Below are positions 17,287 through 25,617 of a stretch of 64,000 bases of DNA, one piece after another. Numbering within the stretch: the first letter of the stretch is position 1; every line of letters starts with the position of its first letter. Below the pieces are notes generated by a model, which worked only from the letters and a program-made list of their open reading frames with translations, ran no database searches and was not told the origin of the DNA. The stretch is taken from the NCBI RefSeq assembly GCF_018255755.1, contig NZ_CP073766.1:6136501-6200500 (forward strand). Reading direction: 5' to 3'. The stretch is from Chitinophaga sp. HK235. Its GTDB lineage: Bacteria; Bacteroidota; Bacteroidia; Chitinophagales; Chitinophagaceae. The position numbers and the translations under genes were made by a program.

Positions 17287-18614
17287 AGTCGTTGTCCTTT
17301 CACGGACTCATCAAACTGACCGTTTGCATAGGCCAGGTGCCCGCTTACAAACGTGTGGGTGATGGCTGCCGGGAAGACATGGTTTTCAAACGGGCTCCAT
17401 CCGCATTTATAGTAGATATTTTCTTTGGCTACAGGCGTTTTATCGTTCATGTCCACGATCACACAGTCGGCGTAATAGCCTTCTCTGATGAAGCCTCTGT
17501 CTTTTATCCGGAAGCAGATGGCCGGTGCATGGCTCATTTTTTCCACTACTTTTTCGAGGCTGATAGTACCTTTTTTAACGTACTCAAGCATCAGCAACAG
17601 GCTGTGTTGTACCAGCGGAACACCCGATGGAGCCTGAAGGTAAGGCTGTTGTTTTTCTGCCCAGGTATGAGGAGCGTGGTCGGTGGCGATGATATCCAGC
17701 CGGTCGTCCAGGAGACCCTGCCAGAGGGCGGCTTTATGCTCCGGTGCTTTGATGGCCGGGTTGCATTTGATCAGGTTGCTGTACAGTTTATAGTCATCAG
17801 CGGTGAAGTGCAGGTGATGTACACATACTTCCGCTGTAATACGTTTTTGTTCCAGCGGCATCATGTTGGTAAACAGTTGCAGCTCCTTGGCAGTGGATAT
17901 GTGGAGGATATGGAGGCGGGCATCATGTTTTTTGGCAAACTGCACGGCTGTCCAGGAAGACTCGAAGCAGGCTTCCACGCTGCGGATCAGCGGATGGTCG
18001 GCAGCAGTAAGGCGGTCGCCTTTTTCCTGTTGAAAAGCCTCCATATTGCTGCGGATGATCTTCTCATCTTCACAGTGTGTGGCAATCAGCAGTTCTGTGC
18101 CGGAAAAGATTTTTTCCAGGGTGAGATAGTTGTCCACTAGCATATTGCCGGTAGAGGAACCCATGAATATTTTCACGCCGCATACACGGTCTTTTTTCTC
18201 ATTGGTTTTCAGCACCTCTTCCACATTGTCGTTAGACACGCCCATGAAAAAGGAGTAGTTAGCCAGGGAATGTTGCTGACCGATGGCATATTTATCTTCC
18301 AGTAATTCCTGGGTAAGGGCGGCGGGTTTGGTGTTGGGCATTTCCATGAAGCTGGTAGTGCCGCCGGCAACGGCAGCGCGTGCTTCTGTATAGATAGTGG
18401 CCTTTTCGGTCAGTCCCGGTTCACGGAAGTGTACCTGATCGTCTATCACGCCGGGCAACAGATATTTACCTTCTCCGTTGATTTCCTGGTAGTTGCCGCT
18501 GACAGTGAGATTAGGACCTGTCTTTTCAATACGGCTGTCTTTGATCCATACATCCTGTACTGTAGTCTTCCCTTCGTTGACCACAGCTATGTTCCTGATG
18601 AGATAGTTTTGCAT
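17271..18614 (-). CDS. pyrC: Dihydroorotase (class I)
   Basis: 447 residues. It forms dihydroorotate from N-carbamoyl-aspartate in pyrimidine synthesis. Amidohydrolase TIM-barrel signatures: LPGVIDDQVHFREPG (53-67), AGGTTSFMEMPNT, KIFMGSSTGNM with the lysine expected to be carboxylated, HCEDE, LHILHISTA, and ATDHAPHTW (about 305-312) with the catalytic Asp. The first metal-ligand position of the usual DxHxH reads Gln 60, with His 62 kept; I believe this variant is normal for Bacteroidota enzymes. A promoter overlaps the tandem octamer repeats just upstream, with the -7 box only 5 nt before the start codon. Confidence 0.93.
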   Translation of the reverse strand: MQNYLIRNIAVVNEGKTTVQDVWIKDSRIEKTGPNLTVSGNYQEINGEGKYLLPGVIDDQVHFREPGLTEKATIYTEARAAVAGGTTSFMEMPNTKPAALTQELLEDKYAIGQQHSLANYSFFMGVSNDNVEEVLKTNEKKDRVCGVKIFMGSSTGNMLVDNYLTLEKIFSGTELLIATHCEDEKIIRSNMEAFQQEKGDRLTAADHPLIRSVEACFESSWTAVQFAKKHDARLHILHISTAKELQLFTNMMPLEQKRITAEVCVHHLHFTADDYKLYSNLIKCNPAIKAPEHKAALWQGLLDDRLDIIATDHAPHTWAEKQQPYLQAPSGVPLVQHSLLLMLEYVKKGTISLEKVVEKMSHAPAICFRIKDRGFIREGYYADCVIVDMNDKTPVAKENIYYKCGWSPFENHVFPAAITHTFVSGHLAYANGQFDESVKGQRLHFEI

Positions 18615-18619
18615 GGTTA

Positions 18620-18649
18620 CAAAGATAGCTCAAGTGCAGTTCACGCAAA
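18620..18649 (-). promoter_or_regulatory. Promoter of pyrC
   Basis: Read on the minus strand: -33 TTTG (18649-18646), 18-nt spacer, -7 TATCTTTG (18627-18620), then the start codon at 18614. The transcript would be leaderless or nearly so. The -33 element is part of an ACGCAAAG octamer. Confidence 0.6.
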
Positions 18650-18666
18650 GGTACAAAGCCGCAAAG
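18643..18666. repeat. Tandem octamers of the CTTTGCGT type
   Basis: Three contiguous 8-nt units ACGCAAAG, GTACAAAG, CCGCAAAG. The same motif in the other orientation occurs at 46071-46094, with single or degenerate copies at 25635-25650 and 58025-58032. Confidence 0.65.
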
Positions 18667-18694
18667 CGGTAAAGATTTTCTGACATTGATATCA

Positions 18695-19396
18695 TTATCC
18701 TTCCAGATGTATGGAGAATACGATCATACGGGACTGCAGCTTTTCGATGACATTGGCATAGCGCAGGTTGGGATCTTTTACCAACACGTTGCCAAAGCCG
18801 TTACTGATTTTAAATTCAGGGGAGAAGATGAAACTTTCGAAGTAAAATTCGAAGCCGGCACCGGCTTCATAACCATAATCGCTTTTCTGGATTTTGATCA
18901 GATTTTCTGCACGGCGGGCGCGTGCATTGGAGGCCAGGTCGTAGTCATATTTAAGGCCGCCGATCACATATACCCGCATATTACCAATACGGTCCGATTT
19001 GAATTTAATTTGCATCGGAAAACTCAGCAGGATGGATTCGATTTTTTTATCGGTATCTGTTGGTTTGGGATAGGTATCCCGGTAATACAGGTTCTTGGAC
19101 GCAAAAAGCAGCTGCGGATTAAACCGGAGGTCAAAATGCTCCGACAGGCGGAAATTGGCCAGTAATCCCAGGTTAAACCCCATCGTTTTCAGGGGCTCTG
19201 CCACCATAATAGAGTCTGTTGCCAGAAAGGCAGGAGAATGGGCGAGCTTAAAAAACGACTGGTTGGCGGCCAGTGTTATGCCGAAATAATAGGGTTTTGC
19301 ATCATGGTCTATCATATTCAGGTTGGTTTGTGCTGATGCCGGCAGCACAAACAGGATCAACAGGGATATCAGCGCGTAGCGCAGTAGATAGAACAT
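18695..19396 (-). CDS. porT: PorT family outer-membrane protein (type IX secretion / gliding)
   Basis: 233 residues from ATG 19396 (MFYLLRYALISLL). N-terminal signal peptide ending near PASAQ, then a small beta-barrel with YYFGITLAANQSFF, FDLRFNPQLLFASKNLYY, LSFPMQIKFKSDR and VYVIGGLKYDYDLAS, typical of the PorT/SprT family. PorT is an outer-membrane component needed for type IX secretion and gliding in Bacteroidota. Placement right after ubiE/menG, with a 28-nt overlap, is a gene order I recall as conserved in the phylum and supports the assignment. Other T9SS genes are not in this window. Confidence 0.85.
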   Translation of the reverse strand: MFYLLRYALISLLILFVLPASAQTNLNMIDHDAKPYYFGITLAANQSFFKLAHSPAFLATDSIMVAEPLKTMGFNLGLLANFRLSEHFDLRFNPQLLFASKNLYYRDTYPKPTDTDKKIESILLSFPMQIKFKSDRIGNMRVYVIGGLKYDYDLASNARARRAENLIKIQKSDYGYEAGAGFEFYFESFIFSPEFKISNGFGNVLVKDPNLRYANVIEKLQSRMIVFSIHLEG

Positions 19397-20115
19397 ATGC
19401 CGAATGTGAGCGTTTTGCATGTAACGGCCTGGAATCCTGTGTTATGTAATATGGTTCGCATTTCTTCGCCCTGTGGGAACGCTTTCACGGATTCTGGCAG
19501 ATAACTGTAGGCCGCTTTGCTTTTGGCCACAAACTTCCCAATCAGAGGTACGATAAGGCGAAAGTACGAATTATATAATTGTTTAATAGGAAAAACTGTA
19601 GGGTTCGAAAATTCGAGGATCACAAGTTTTCCACCTGGTTTCAGTACCCGGCGCATTTCAGACAACCCTTTTTCCAGGTTTTCGAAATTACGTACACCAA
19701 AGGCTACCGTTATGGCATCAAACGTCTGGTCCGGGAAACTTATTGTTTCACTATCGCCCAACTGCAGGGTGATTTTATCGTCCAGTCCCAGTTTTTTTAT
19801 TTTTTCACGTCCGTGGGCCAGCATACCTTCGGAGATATCGATGCCGGTAATGCTTTCGGGGTGCAGCTTTTTCTCGGCCATGACAGCAAAATCACCGGTA
19901 CCAGTGGCCACGTCCAGCATCTTTTTCGGTTGCAGGCTCTTTAAATAGGAAAGTGCTTTTTTACGCCAGATGATGTCTATACCGAGCGACATAAAATGGT
20001 TAAGAAAGTCATAACGGTAAGCAATATCATCGAACATGGACGCTATCTGCTCCTTCTTGCTTAATTTTGATCCTTCAAAGGGAACGATCTTCTGAACATT
20101 TGTGTTTGCTGACAT
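19369..20115 (-). CDS. ubiE: Demethylmenaquinone methyltransferase (UbiE/MenG)
   Basis: 248 residues. It methylates demethylmenaquinone to menaquinone with SAM, the last step of the respiratory quinone pathway. SAM motif I MLDVATGTGDFA (66-77), the family signature YDFLNHFMSLGIDIIWRK (35-52), the acidic ITGIDISEGML, and the C-terminal signature VAFGVRNFENLEKGL with RVLKPGGKLVILEFS. The last nucleotides overlap the start of porT. A -7 box sits 5 nt before the start codon. Confidence 0.94.
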   Translation of the reverse strand: MSANTNVQKIVPFEGSKLSKKEQIASMFDDIAYRYDFLNHFMSLGIDIIWRKKALSYLKSLQPKKMLDVATGTGDFAVMAEKKLHPESITGIDISEGMLAHGREKIKKLGLDDKITLQLGDSETISFPDQTFDAITVAFGVRNFENLEKGLSEMRRVLKPGGKLVILEFSNPTVFPIKQLYNSYFRLIVPLIGKFVAKSKAAYSYLPESVKAFPQGEEMRTILHNTGFQAVTCKTLTFGICSIYCATR

Positions 20116-20120
20116 GGCCG

Positions 20121-20149
20121 CAAAGTTAAGTCATCTGAAGGAATGCAAA
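20121..20149 (-). promoter_or_regulatory. Promoter of ubiE-porT
   Basis: Minus strand: TTTG (20149-20146), 17-nt spacer, TAACTTTG (20128-20121). The start codon is at 20115, so the mRNA is predicted to be leaderless or nearly so. Confidence 0.55.
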
Positions 20150-20190
20150 TACGGAAGAAGCGGGATTTTTAATGGAACAAAGTATATCAT

Positions 20191-20799
20191 ATGGTAATTA
20201 AGTCAGCAGAATATCTTATCAGTAGTCCCGATTGGGAGCAATGCCCCACGCCCAACATGGCGGAATACGCTTTTATCGGCCGTTCCAACGTGGGAAAGTC
20301 TTCACTGATCAATGTGCTGGCCAACAATGAAAAGCTGGCGAAAACTTCAGGCACACCGGGAAAAACAGTGTTGATCAACCATTTTCTGATCAATAAGGAA
20401 TGGTACCTGGTAGACCTGCCCGGGTATGGTTTTGCCAAAAGAAGTATGTCCCAACGCAAACAATGGGAGAAGATGATCGAAAACTATCTGCAGAAACGGT
20501 CCAACCTGGTAAATGTTTTTGTACTGATAGACAGCCGTCACAGCCCGCAGAAGCTGGATATCGACTTTGTCAATCAACTGGGAGAATGGAATATTCCTTT
20601 CAGCATTGTATTCACAAAAGCCGATAAAAGCACACAGGCGGAAGTAAGCCGCAATGTGAAAACATTCCTCCAGAAAATGCGGGAAACCTGGGAGTTTCTG
20701 CCCCCCCACTTCGTGACATCCACCGTTAAAAAAACAGGACGCGACGCCATCCTGGGATATATTGAAGAAATGAATGCACAGTTCAGGGCTATTGCCTGA
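20191..20799 (+). CDS. engB: Ribosome biogenesis GTP-binding protein EngB/YsxC (YihA)
   Basis: 202 residues, the family length. G1 GRSNVGKSS (30-38), G2 region KTSGTPGKT, G3 DLPGYG, G4 TKADKS and a short C-terminal segment; all Era/Obg-type motifs are intact. EngB assists assembly of the large ribosomal subunit and is essential in many bacteria. It is a single gene divergent from ubiE (75-nt gap) and ends with a strong terminator. Confidence 0.95.
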   Translation: MVIKSAEYLISSPDWEQCPTPNMAEYAFIGRSNVGKSSLINVLANNEKLAKTSGTPGKTVLINHFLINKEWYLVDLPGYGFAKRSMSQRKQWEKMIENYLQKRSNLVNVFVLIDSRHSPQKLDIDFVNQLGEWNIPFSIVFTKADKSTQAEVSRNVKTFLQKMRETWEFLPPHFVTSTVKKTGRDAILGYIEEMNAQFRAIA

Positions 20800-20820
20800 C
20801 CTGTCAAAAACAGATTAGAG

Positions 20821-20858
20821 AAGCCTGACGTTTATACGACAACGTTAGGCTTTTTTAT
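20821..20858 (+). terminator. Intrinsic terminator of engB
   Basis: 12-bp stem AAGCCTGACGTT / AACGTTAGGCTT with one G-T pair and an 8-nt loop, running into six T residues. Confidence 0.85.
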
Positions 20859-21027
20859 GAACGCATAAAACCGGCTGTCTCTGAAGGAGAAAAGCTGTCA
20901 AAGCAGTGCAGTAAACGTTGTTTGTAGCAGGGAAACGGCTAGGTAAGGGGGAGGAAATCACCTGACGTGCAGGACACATCAAAAATCTGAGAGAGGTACA
21001 ATATCATTAACAGGTGCGTGGGCCTTG

Positions 21028-21501
21028 CTAGTTCACTATTTTGTTAGCACAGCTGCTGCTGGCGAAGGCTTCAGGCTTGGCTTTAAAAGCGAAGCCCATA
21101 CCGAGAATATAACCCATGGCTTCACGCAGGGCCAGGTTACTTTTGAACTGAGGATTGGTATTGATATCGGCATGTACTTCCATATCTACATCATATTCAG
21201 TAAACAGGTCGCACAGTTCATAGGCGATTTCAATACTTTTGGCCACTTCCACCAGCATACGTTCCTTGATGGAATAGCAGTCCTTGGTTCTTTCATTGTG
21301 GATAAACATAAATCCGCCATGACCTTCCCGGAGGAAAACAATCACAGTAGCAAACTCAGTATCCAGTCCTTTTACCTGAGAATCGGTGCCGATGCACACT
21401 TTCAGGCGAAATCCCCGGGCTGTCTCCCGGATAATGGCATCCCGCACTTCTTCCTTTATAGGAAGGTGGATTGCCTCTCCATTAAATCGTCTCCATTGCA
21501 T
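21028..21501 (-). CDS. YkuK family (DUF458) RNase H-like protein
   Basis: 157 residues from ATG 21501 (MQWRRFNGEAIHL); upstream in-frame codons encode a hydrophobic stretch unlike the family. The signature KVCIGTDSQVKG with an Asp followed by Ser, FATVIVFLREGHGGFMF, and EVHADINTNPQFKS belongs to the DUF458/YkuK family, which has an RNase H-like fold with conserved acidic residues. The function is unknown. It is flanked by gene-poor sequence and probably forms its own unit. Confidence 0.8.
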   Translation of the reverse strand: MQWRRFNGEAIHLPIKEEVRDAIIRETARGFRLKVCIGTDSQVKGLDTEFATVIVFLREGHGGFMFIHNERTKDCYSIKERMLVEVAKSIEIAYELCDLFTEYDVDMEVHADINTNPQFKSNLALREAMGYILGMGFAFKAKPEAFASSSCANKIVN

Positions 21502-21716
21502 AAAATATATATTAAAGGGTGAACATGCAAATGTTTCAGATATGAATATTGCCAGCCAAAAGAAGTAGTGCCAAGCTATTTGGGTCAACAAGATGGAATC
21601 TTTTCCATTGGGGGTTATGCGGCTAATATATAATTATCGAATATACGAAAAAGCTGTTAGTTTTTTGGCTAACAGCTATGAATAATATTTTTTCAGGAAG
21701 AAAAACCGAGGGCGCA

Positions 21717-22094
21717 TTAAAACTGTCCGGTGCTCAACAGCACGAGGGTGCAGGCTTCCAGCGGTTGTATATTGTTTTTTCGGGCCAGTTCTTCCAGTTC
21801 CTCGTTTTCGGCGCCGGGGTTAAAAATAATCCGCCGTGGCCGCAACTGCAGGATATAATCATAGTATTCTTTCTGTAAACCGGGGTTGAGATACATGGTT
21901 ACGGTATCAACATGTTCCAGCGGTGGATGGTCTGTAACAATAGGAATATCACCAATGACAGCAGGCTTTTTACCGATGGCCACTACCGGATGTCCTTTGT
22001 CGGTCAGCCTGTTAACAGCCATATTGCTATATCGTTCCGGATTGGGCGATGCTCCCAGTACCACAGTGAGTTTCTTATCGTTGATGGTTTCCAT
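21717..22094 (-). CDS. CoA-binding domain protein (YccU-like)
   Basis: 125 residues forming one Rossmann CoA_binding_2 domain: VVLGASPNPERYSNMAVNRL near the N-terminus (residues 11-30), GHPVVAIGKKPAVIGDIPIV, MYLNPGLQKEYYDYI, and PRRIIFNPGAENEEL with the conserved NPG. Similar small proteins bind CoA, but their physiological role is not established. It starts 18 nt after the TIGR01777 epimerase gene ends, so both are probably one transcript. Confidence 0.85.
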   Translation of the reverse strand: METINDKKLTVVLGASPNPERYSNMAVNRLTDKGHPVVAIGKKPAVIGDIPIVTDHPPLEHVDTVTMYLNPGLQKEYYDYILQLRPRRIIFNPGAENEELEELARKNNIQPLEACTLVLLSTGQF

Positions 22095-22112
22095 GTAACT
22101 AAGATACGAATT

Positions 22113-23183
22113 TCAGAACAAGTGATAAGCGCTTCGGGGCATATGGGCCAGGATGTCGGGGAAGGCTTTCTCCAGTGTCGGGTATTGGAAGGTAAATCCT
22201 TCCTGCAGAGCTTTTGCAGGCAATACCCACCTGCTTTTGAGCAGCAGCTCTGTTTCCGTGCCAATAAGGGCTGCACCAATGGCCAGCAATGGTGCCGGTG
22301 CCGGCAATCCGAAGAGGTGGCCTGCACTCTTCCGGAGCAACCGCATAAAGGTTTTATTGGGAACAGGATTAGGTGCTGTACAGTTGTACACGCCGCTGGC
22401 CTGATTATGCTGGTACAGCCAGTCAATCATACGGCATACATCCGCAATATGTACCCAGGTAAACATCTGCCGGCCATTGCCCTGATGCCCGCCCAGACCA
22501 AATTTCACCAGATTGAGATAAGGATGCATAACGCCGCCCGGTTGCCATCCCAAGGTAACGCCTATACGAAGTATTACTTTACGTGTATGCGGTAGCGTTA
22601 TCGCATCAAAAGCAGCTTCCCATTGTTTGCATACCTGTACAGAAAAATCATTTTCGATTTCCCCGTTATACTCATCCATAGGGCGGTCTTCGGCATGGCG
22701 GTATATGGTAGCGCTGGCAGCATTGATCCAGAGTTTAGGCGGCCGCGTCAGTGTCTGGAGCACCTCCCCGAGTACAGCGGTGGCATGTGTACGGCTATCA
22801 AAGATTTCCTGTTTGTTGCGGGAATTGTAACGGCAATTCACACTTTTACCGGTCAGGTTGATCAGCAGATCGGCGCCTTCCAGGGCAGCAGCCCAGTCAC
22901 CCCGGGTACGGCCATCCCAGGCCAGGTATTGTACACGGTCTGTAAGTTTACCCGCCGGAGGTGTTTCCTTTGCTTCAGGGGTGCGACCATTGCCAGCTTC
23001 GCGGGTGTAGTGAGTGCCGGAGACAAAGCCATCCGTGTTGTCTCCGCTATTCACTGAGGTAACAGCTGTCGCTGGCGGATTACGGGTCAGCACTACAATA
23101 TCATTATCAATACCAAAGTATTCTGCCAGGCTCCGGCCAATAAAACCGCTGCCACCTGCTATAATGATGCGTTTATGTTGCAT
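22113..23183 (-). CDS. TIGR01777 family NAD(P)-dependent epimerase/SDR
   Basis: 356 residues. Extended SDR fold with AGGSGFIGRSL (9-19), an inserted Gly/Pro/Thr-rich stretch (about 37-75) not typical of the family, LINLTGKSVNCRYN, INAASATIYRHAEDRPMDE, ILRIGVTLGWQPGGVM and a C-terminal DUF1731 part (LLLKSRWVLPAKALQEGFTF). TIGR01777 proteins (YfcH, SulA-homologue group) are of unknown substrate. A GbsR-type regulator gene is 67 nt upstream on the same strand. A second member of the family ends at the right edge of this window. Confidence 0.88.
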   Translation of the reverse strand: MQHKRIIIAGGSGFIGRSLAEYFGIDNDIVVLTRNPPATAVTSVNSGDNTDGFVSGTHYTREAGNGRTPEAKETPPAGKLTDRVQYLAWDGRTRGDWAAALEGADLLINLTGKSVNCRYNSRNKQEIFDSRTHATAVLGEVLQTLTRPPKLWINAASATIYRHAEDRPMDEYNGEIENDFSVQVCKQWEAAFDAITLPHTRKVILRIGVTLGWQPGGVMHPYLNLVKFGLGGHQGNGRQMFTWVHIADVCRMIDWLYQHNQASGVYNCTAPNPVPNKTFMRLLRKSAGHLFGLPAPAPLLAIGAALIGTETELLLKSRWVLPAKALQEGFTFQYPTLEKAFPDILAHMPRSAYHLF

Positions 23184-23250
23184 GATTTTTGTTTTTTATT
23201 ATTCAGAATTTTCAGAAAATATTGAAATATTACGGCAAAAAAATTTAGGC

Positions 23251-23757
23251 TTACTTGATCAGCTTGAGCAAGCTGCTATAAAACCAGTTTTCCTCAGACT
23301 TGATAAAGGCACTGATAGTTTTGTCGGTTTGTTGGGCAAACTTGTTGATATTGGAGATAGATTCCTTGAAAGCCTTCAGTTCTCGGTCTTTAGGGTCTCC
23401 TTCAGCCTGCTGGAGTTGCATTAACACCTTCATAATGGGGTCCAGCTCACGTTTCTTGCGCTCTCTGGCGATATAAGTGGCTACTTTCCAGATGTCTTTT
23501 TCTGCTACAAAAAACTCTTTCCTTTCGCCCGGGATCAGCACTCTTTCCACCAGGCCCCAGTTGATCAGCTCCCGCACGTTCATATTGGTATTGCCACGGG
23601 AGATGTTCAGCTCTGCCATAATATCATCAGCACTCAGCGGATCGGGCATTACCAGCAGCAACGCGTGAATCTGAGCCATGGTACGGTTAATCCCCCATTG
23701 CGCTCCTAAAGATCCCCAGGTTTGAATAAACTGCGCTTTTGCGTCCACTAAATTCAT
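23251..23757 (-). CDS. GbsR/MarR family transcriptional regulator
   Basis: 168 residues from ATG 23757 (MNLVDAKAQFIQTWG). A winged helix-turn-helix of the GbsR group: WGSLGAQWGINRTMAQIHALLL (about 12-33), LSADDIMAELNISRGNTNMNVRELINWGLV, and wing VLIPGERKEFFVAE, then a helical C-terminal part. GbsR in Bacillus controls glycine-betaine genes; the effector here is unknown. Its own promoter carries two overlapping palindromes, which fits autoregulation. It probably also transcribes into the epimerase and CoA-binding genes. Confidence 0.87.
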   Translation of the reverse strand: MNLVDAKAQFIQTWGSLGAQWGINRTMAQIHALLLVMPDPLSADDIMAELNISRGNTNMNVRELINWGLVERVLIPGERKEFFVAEKDIWKVATYIARERKKRELDPIMKVLMQLQQAEGDPKDRELKAFKESISNINKFAQQTDKTISAFIKSEENWFYSSLLKLIK

Positions 23758-23778
23758 GTAAATGCTGATTTGTTTTTC

Positions 23779-23809
23779 CAAAAATACACCAAGTTTTTGA
23801 ACTTTCAAA
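23779..23809 (-). promoter_or_regulatory. Promoter of the GbsR-type regulator gene
   Basis: Minus strand: -33 TTTG (23809-23806), 19-nt spacer, -7 TATTTTTG (23786-23779). Both elements match the Bacteroidota consensus. Confidence 0.65.
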
Positions 23810-23813
23810 AGTT
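23795..23813. promoter_or_regulatory. Overlapping palindromes over the regulator promoter
   Basis: TTTTGA-ACTT-TCAAAA (23795-23810) and AACTTT-CA-AAAGTT (23800-23813) overlap the -33 element. Placement suggests an operator for the regulator itself. Confidence 0.5.
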
Positions 23814-23900
23814 AATGAAACAAAATACTGAAAATGGGAGGAAGAGGAGATGGCTGAAAGTGAAAACGCTGCTGCATTTAATGACACCTGCCGCAAAAAC

Positions 23901-23929
23901 AAAGACCGAAGCTACTTGCTTCGGTCTTT
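23901..23929 (-). terminator. Intrinsic terminator of the PDH E2 gene
   Basis: Perfect 12-bp stem AAAGACCGAAGC / GCTTCGGTCTTT with a 5-nt loop; on the minus strand a T-rich run follows. It is 34 nt after the stop codon. Confidence 0.88.
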
Positions 23930-23963
23930 GTTATATAATCAGATAATAATTCGTAGTGAATAC

Positions 23964-25595
23964 TTACACCAGCATGGTCACTGGATTTTCCAGGTAAGTT
24001 TTCAGTGTCGCCAGGAAGCGGGCGCCTACGGCTCCATCCACGCTTCTGTGGTCGCAGCTCATAGTCAGCTTCATGATGTTGGCGATTTTCACCTGGCCTT
24101 TTTCTACGATGGCAGTTTCTTTGATACCACCTACAGCCAGAATAGCAGAATCCGGCGGGTTGATGATAGCGGTGAACTCATCGATGCCCAGCATACCCAG
24201 GTTGGAAACAGTAAAGGTATTACCGCTGAAATCCTGTGGCTGCAGTTTTTTGTTTTTCGCTTTGTCGTACAGGCCTTTGGCTTCACCGGCAATCTGGCTC
24301 AGTGATTTCTGGTCTGCAAAACGGATCACAGGTACAATCAGACCATCTTCGATAGCTACGGCAGAACCGATATGCACGTGTTGGTTGTGACGGATAAAGT
24401 CACCCATCCAGCTGCTGTTAACATCCGGATGCTGACGCAGCGCCAGGGCGCAAGCCTTGATCACCATATCGTTGAAGGAGATTTTCACCGGAGACATCTC
24501 ATTGATGGCCTTGCGTGCTTCCATGGCTTTATCCATGTTAACATCAATCTTCAGGTAGAAGTGAGGTGCGGAGAATTTGCTTTCACTCAGGCGTTTGGCG
24601 ATTACCTTACGCATCTGGGTGAGCGGAGTATCAGTATAGCCTTCCTGACCGGCCGGAACGAAGGCAGGAGCAGCAGGAGCAGCGCCGGCTTTGGCAGCAG
24701 CAGGAGCAGGAGTTGCGGCAGGAACGAAGCTGTCCACATCTTTTTTCACGATACGGCCATTGTCACCGCTACCAACAACCTGGTTGATATCGATACCTTT
24801 ATCAGCAGCCAGTTTCCGGGCCAGCGGAGATGCTTTTACACGGCCATCAGAACCAGCTGTGGCAGCAGGAGCAGCGGCAGGAGTACCGGTAGTAGCAGCG
24901 GGGGCTGCAGCTTCTGCCGGGGCAGCTTTCGCAGGAGCTGCATTTTCAGCAGCCAGGATGGCATCCACATTGGTGCCCGCTTTACCTACGATCGCCATGA
25001 TACCATTAACTTTGGCAGCTTCTCCTTCATTTACACCAACGTACAGCAGGGTACCATCAGCATAACCAATCACTTCCATGGTAGCCTTATCGGTTTCCAC
25101 TTCTGCCAGTACATCATCACTCTTTACAGTGTCGCCTACTTTTTTATTCCAGGCAACTATTTTTCCTTCCGTCATCGTATCGCTCAGCAGCGGCATACGG
25201 ATAACAGTCGCATTTTTCAGTGCTTCTTTTAATGCAGCATCATCAGCGGCAGGCACAGCGGCCGGTGCAGCTTGTGGTGCCGGTGCAGCGGCTTGCTGGG
25301 CAGGTGCTGCAGCAGTAGCGCCGGAATTACCTTCCAGGAAAGGTTTGTAATCTTCACCCGGTTTACCCACGATGGCTATTATCTCATTAACCTTAGCTGC
25401 TTTGCCTTTTTCCACACCAATGTATAATAATGTGCCCTCTACGTAGCCCATTACTTCCATCGTCGCTTTGTCCGTCTCCACTTCAGCAATAACATCGTCT
25501 GCTTTTACTTGATCGCCCACCTTTTTATGCCATTCCGCAATCACCCCTTCCGTCATCGTATCACTCAGGAGGGGCATTCTGATAACTTCTGCCAT
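23964..25595 (-). CDS. pdhC: Pyruvate dehydrogenase E2, dihydrolipoamide acetyltransferase
   Basis: 543 residues. Two lipoyl domains with lipoylation sites Lys 43 and Lys 170 (both ETDKATMEV), Ala/Pro-rich linkers, an E1/E3-binding domain at 253-290 (VKASPLARKLAADKGIDI), and the acetyltransferase domain 315-543 with catalytic DHRSVDG (His 516). It transfers the acetyl group from pyruvate decarboxylation to CoA. The E1 and E3 genes are not beside it; it is a single-gene unit with a clear promoter and terminator. A 2-oxoglutarate or branched-chain E2 is less likely because Bacteroidota two-lipoyl E2 proteins with this motif set are PDH type. Confidence 0.93.
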   Translation of the reverse strand: MAEVIRMPLLSDTMTEGVIAEWHKKVGDQVKADDVIAEVETDKATMEVMGYVEGTLLYIGVEKGKAAKVNEIIAIVGKPGEDYKPFLEGNSGATAAAPAQQAAAPAPQAAPAAVPAADDAALKEALKNATVIRMPLLSDTMTEGKIVAWNKKVGDTVKSDDVLAEVETDKATMEVIGYADGTLLYVGVNEGEAAKVNGIMAIVGKAGTNVDAILAAENAAPAKAAPAEAAAPAATTGTPAAAPAATAGSDGRVKASPLARKLAADKGIDINQVVGSGDNGRIVKKDVDSFVPAATPAPAAAKAGAAPAAPAFVPAGQEGYTDTPLTQMRKVIAKRLSESKFSAPHFYLKIDVNMDKAMEARKAINEMSPVKISFNDMVIKACALALRQHPDVNSSWMGDFIRHNQHVHIGSAVAIEDGLIVPVIRFADQKSLSQIAGEAKGLYDKAKNKKLQPQDFSGNTFTVSNLGMLGIDEFTAIINPPDSAILAVGGIKETAIVEKGQVKIANIMKLTMSCDHRSVDGAVGARFLATLKTYLENPVTMLV

Positions 25596-25617
25596 AGTGT
25601 TTATTAAAAATTTTGCT

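Noticed and set aside
20859..21027. Possible structured RNA between engB and the YkuK-family gene
   Set aside because: Purine-rich words such as GGTAAGGGGGAGG are present, but no stable hairpin set or known RNA motif (SRP, tmRNA, 6S, RNase P) could be recognised.
24372..25232. 286-codon plus-strand frame opposite the PDH E2 gene
   Set aside because: Ser/Gly/Arg/Phe-biased antisense of Ala-rich linkers and lipoyl domains.
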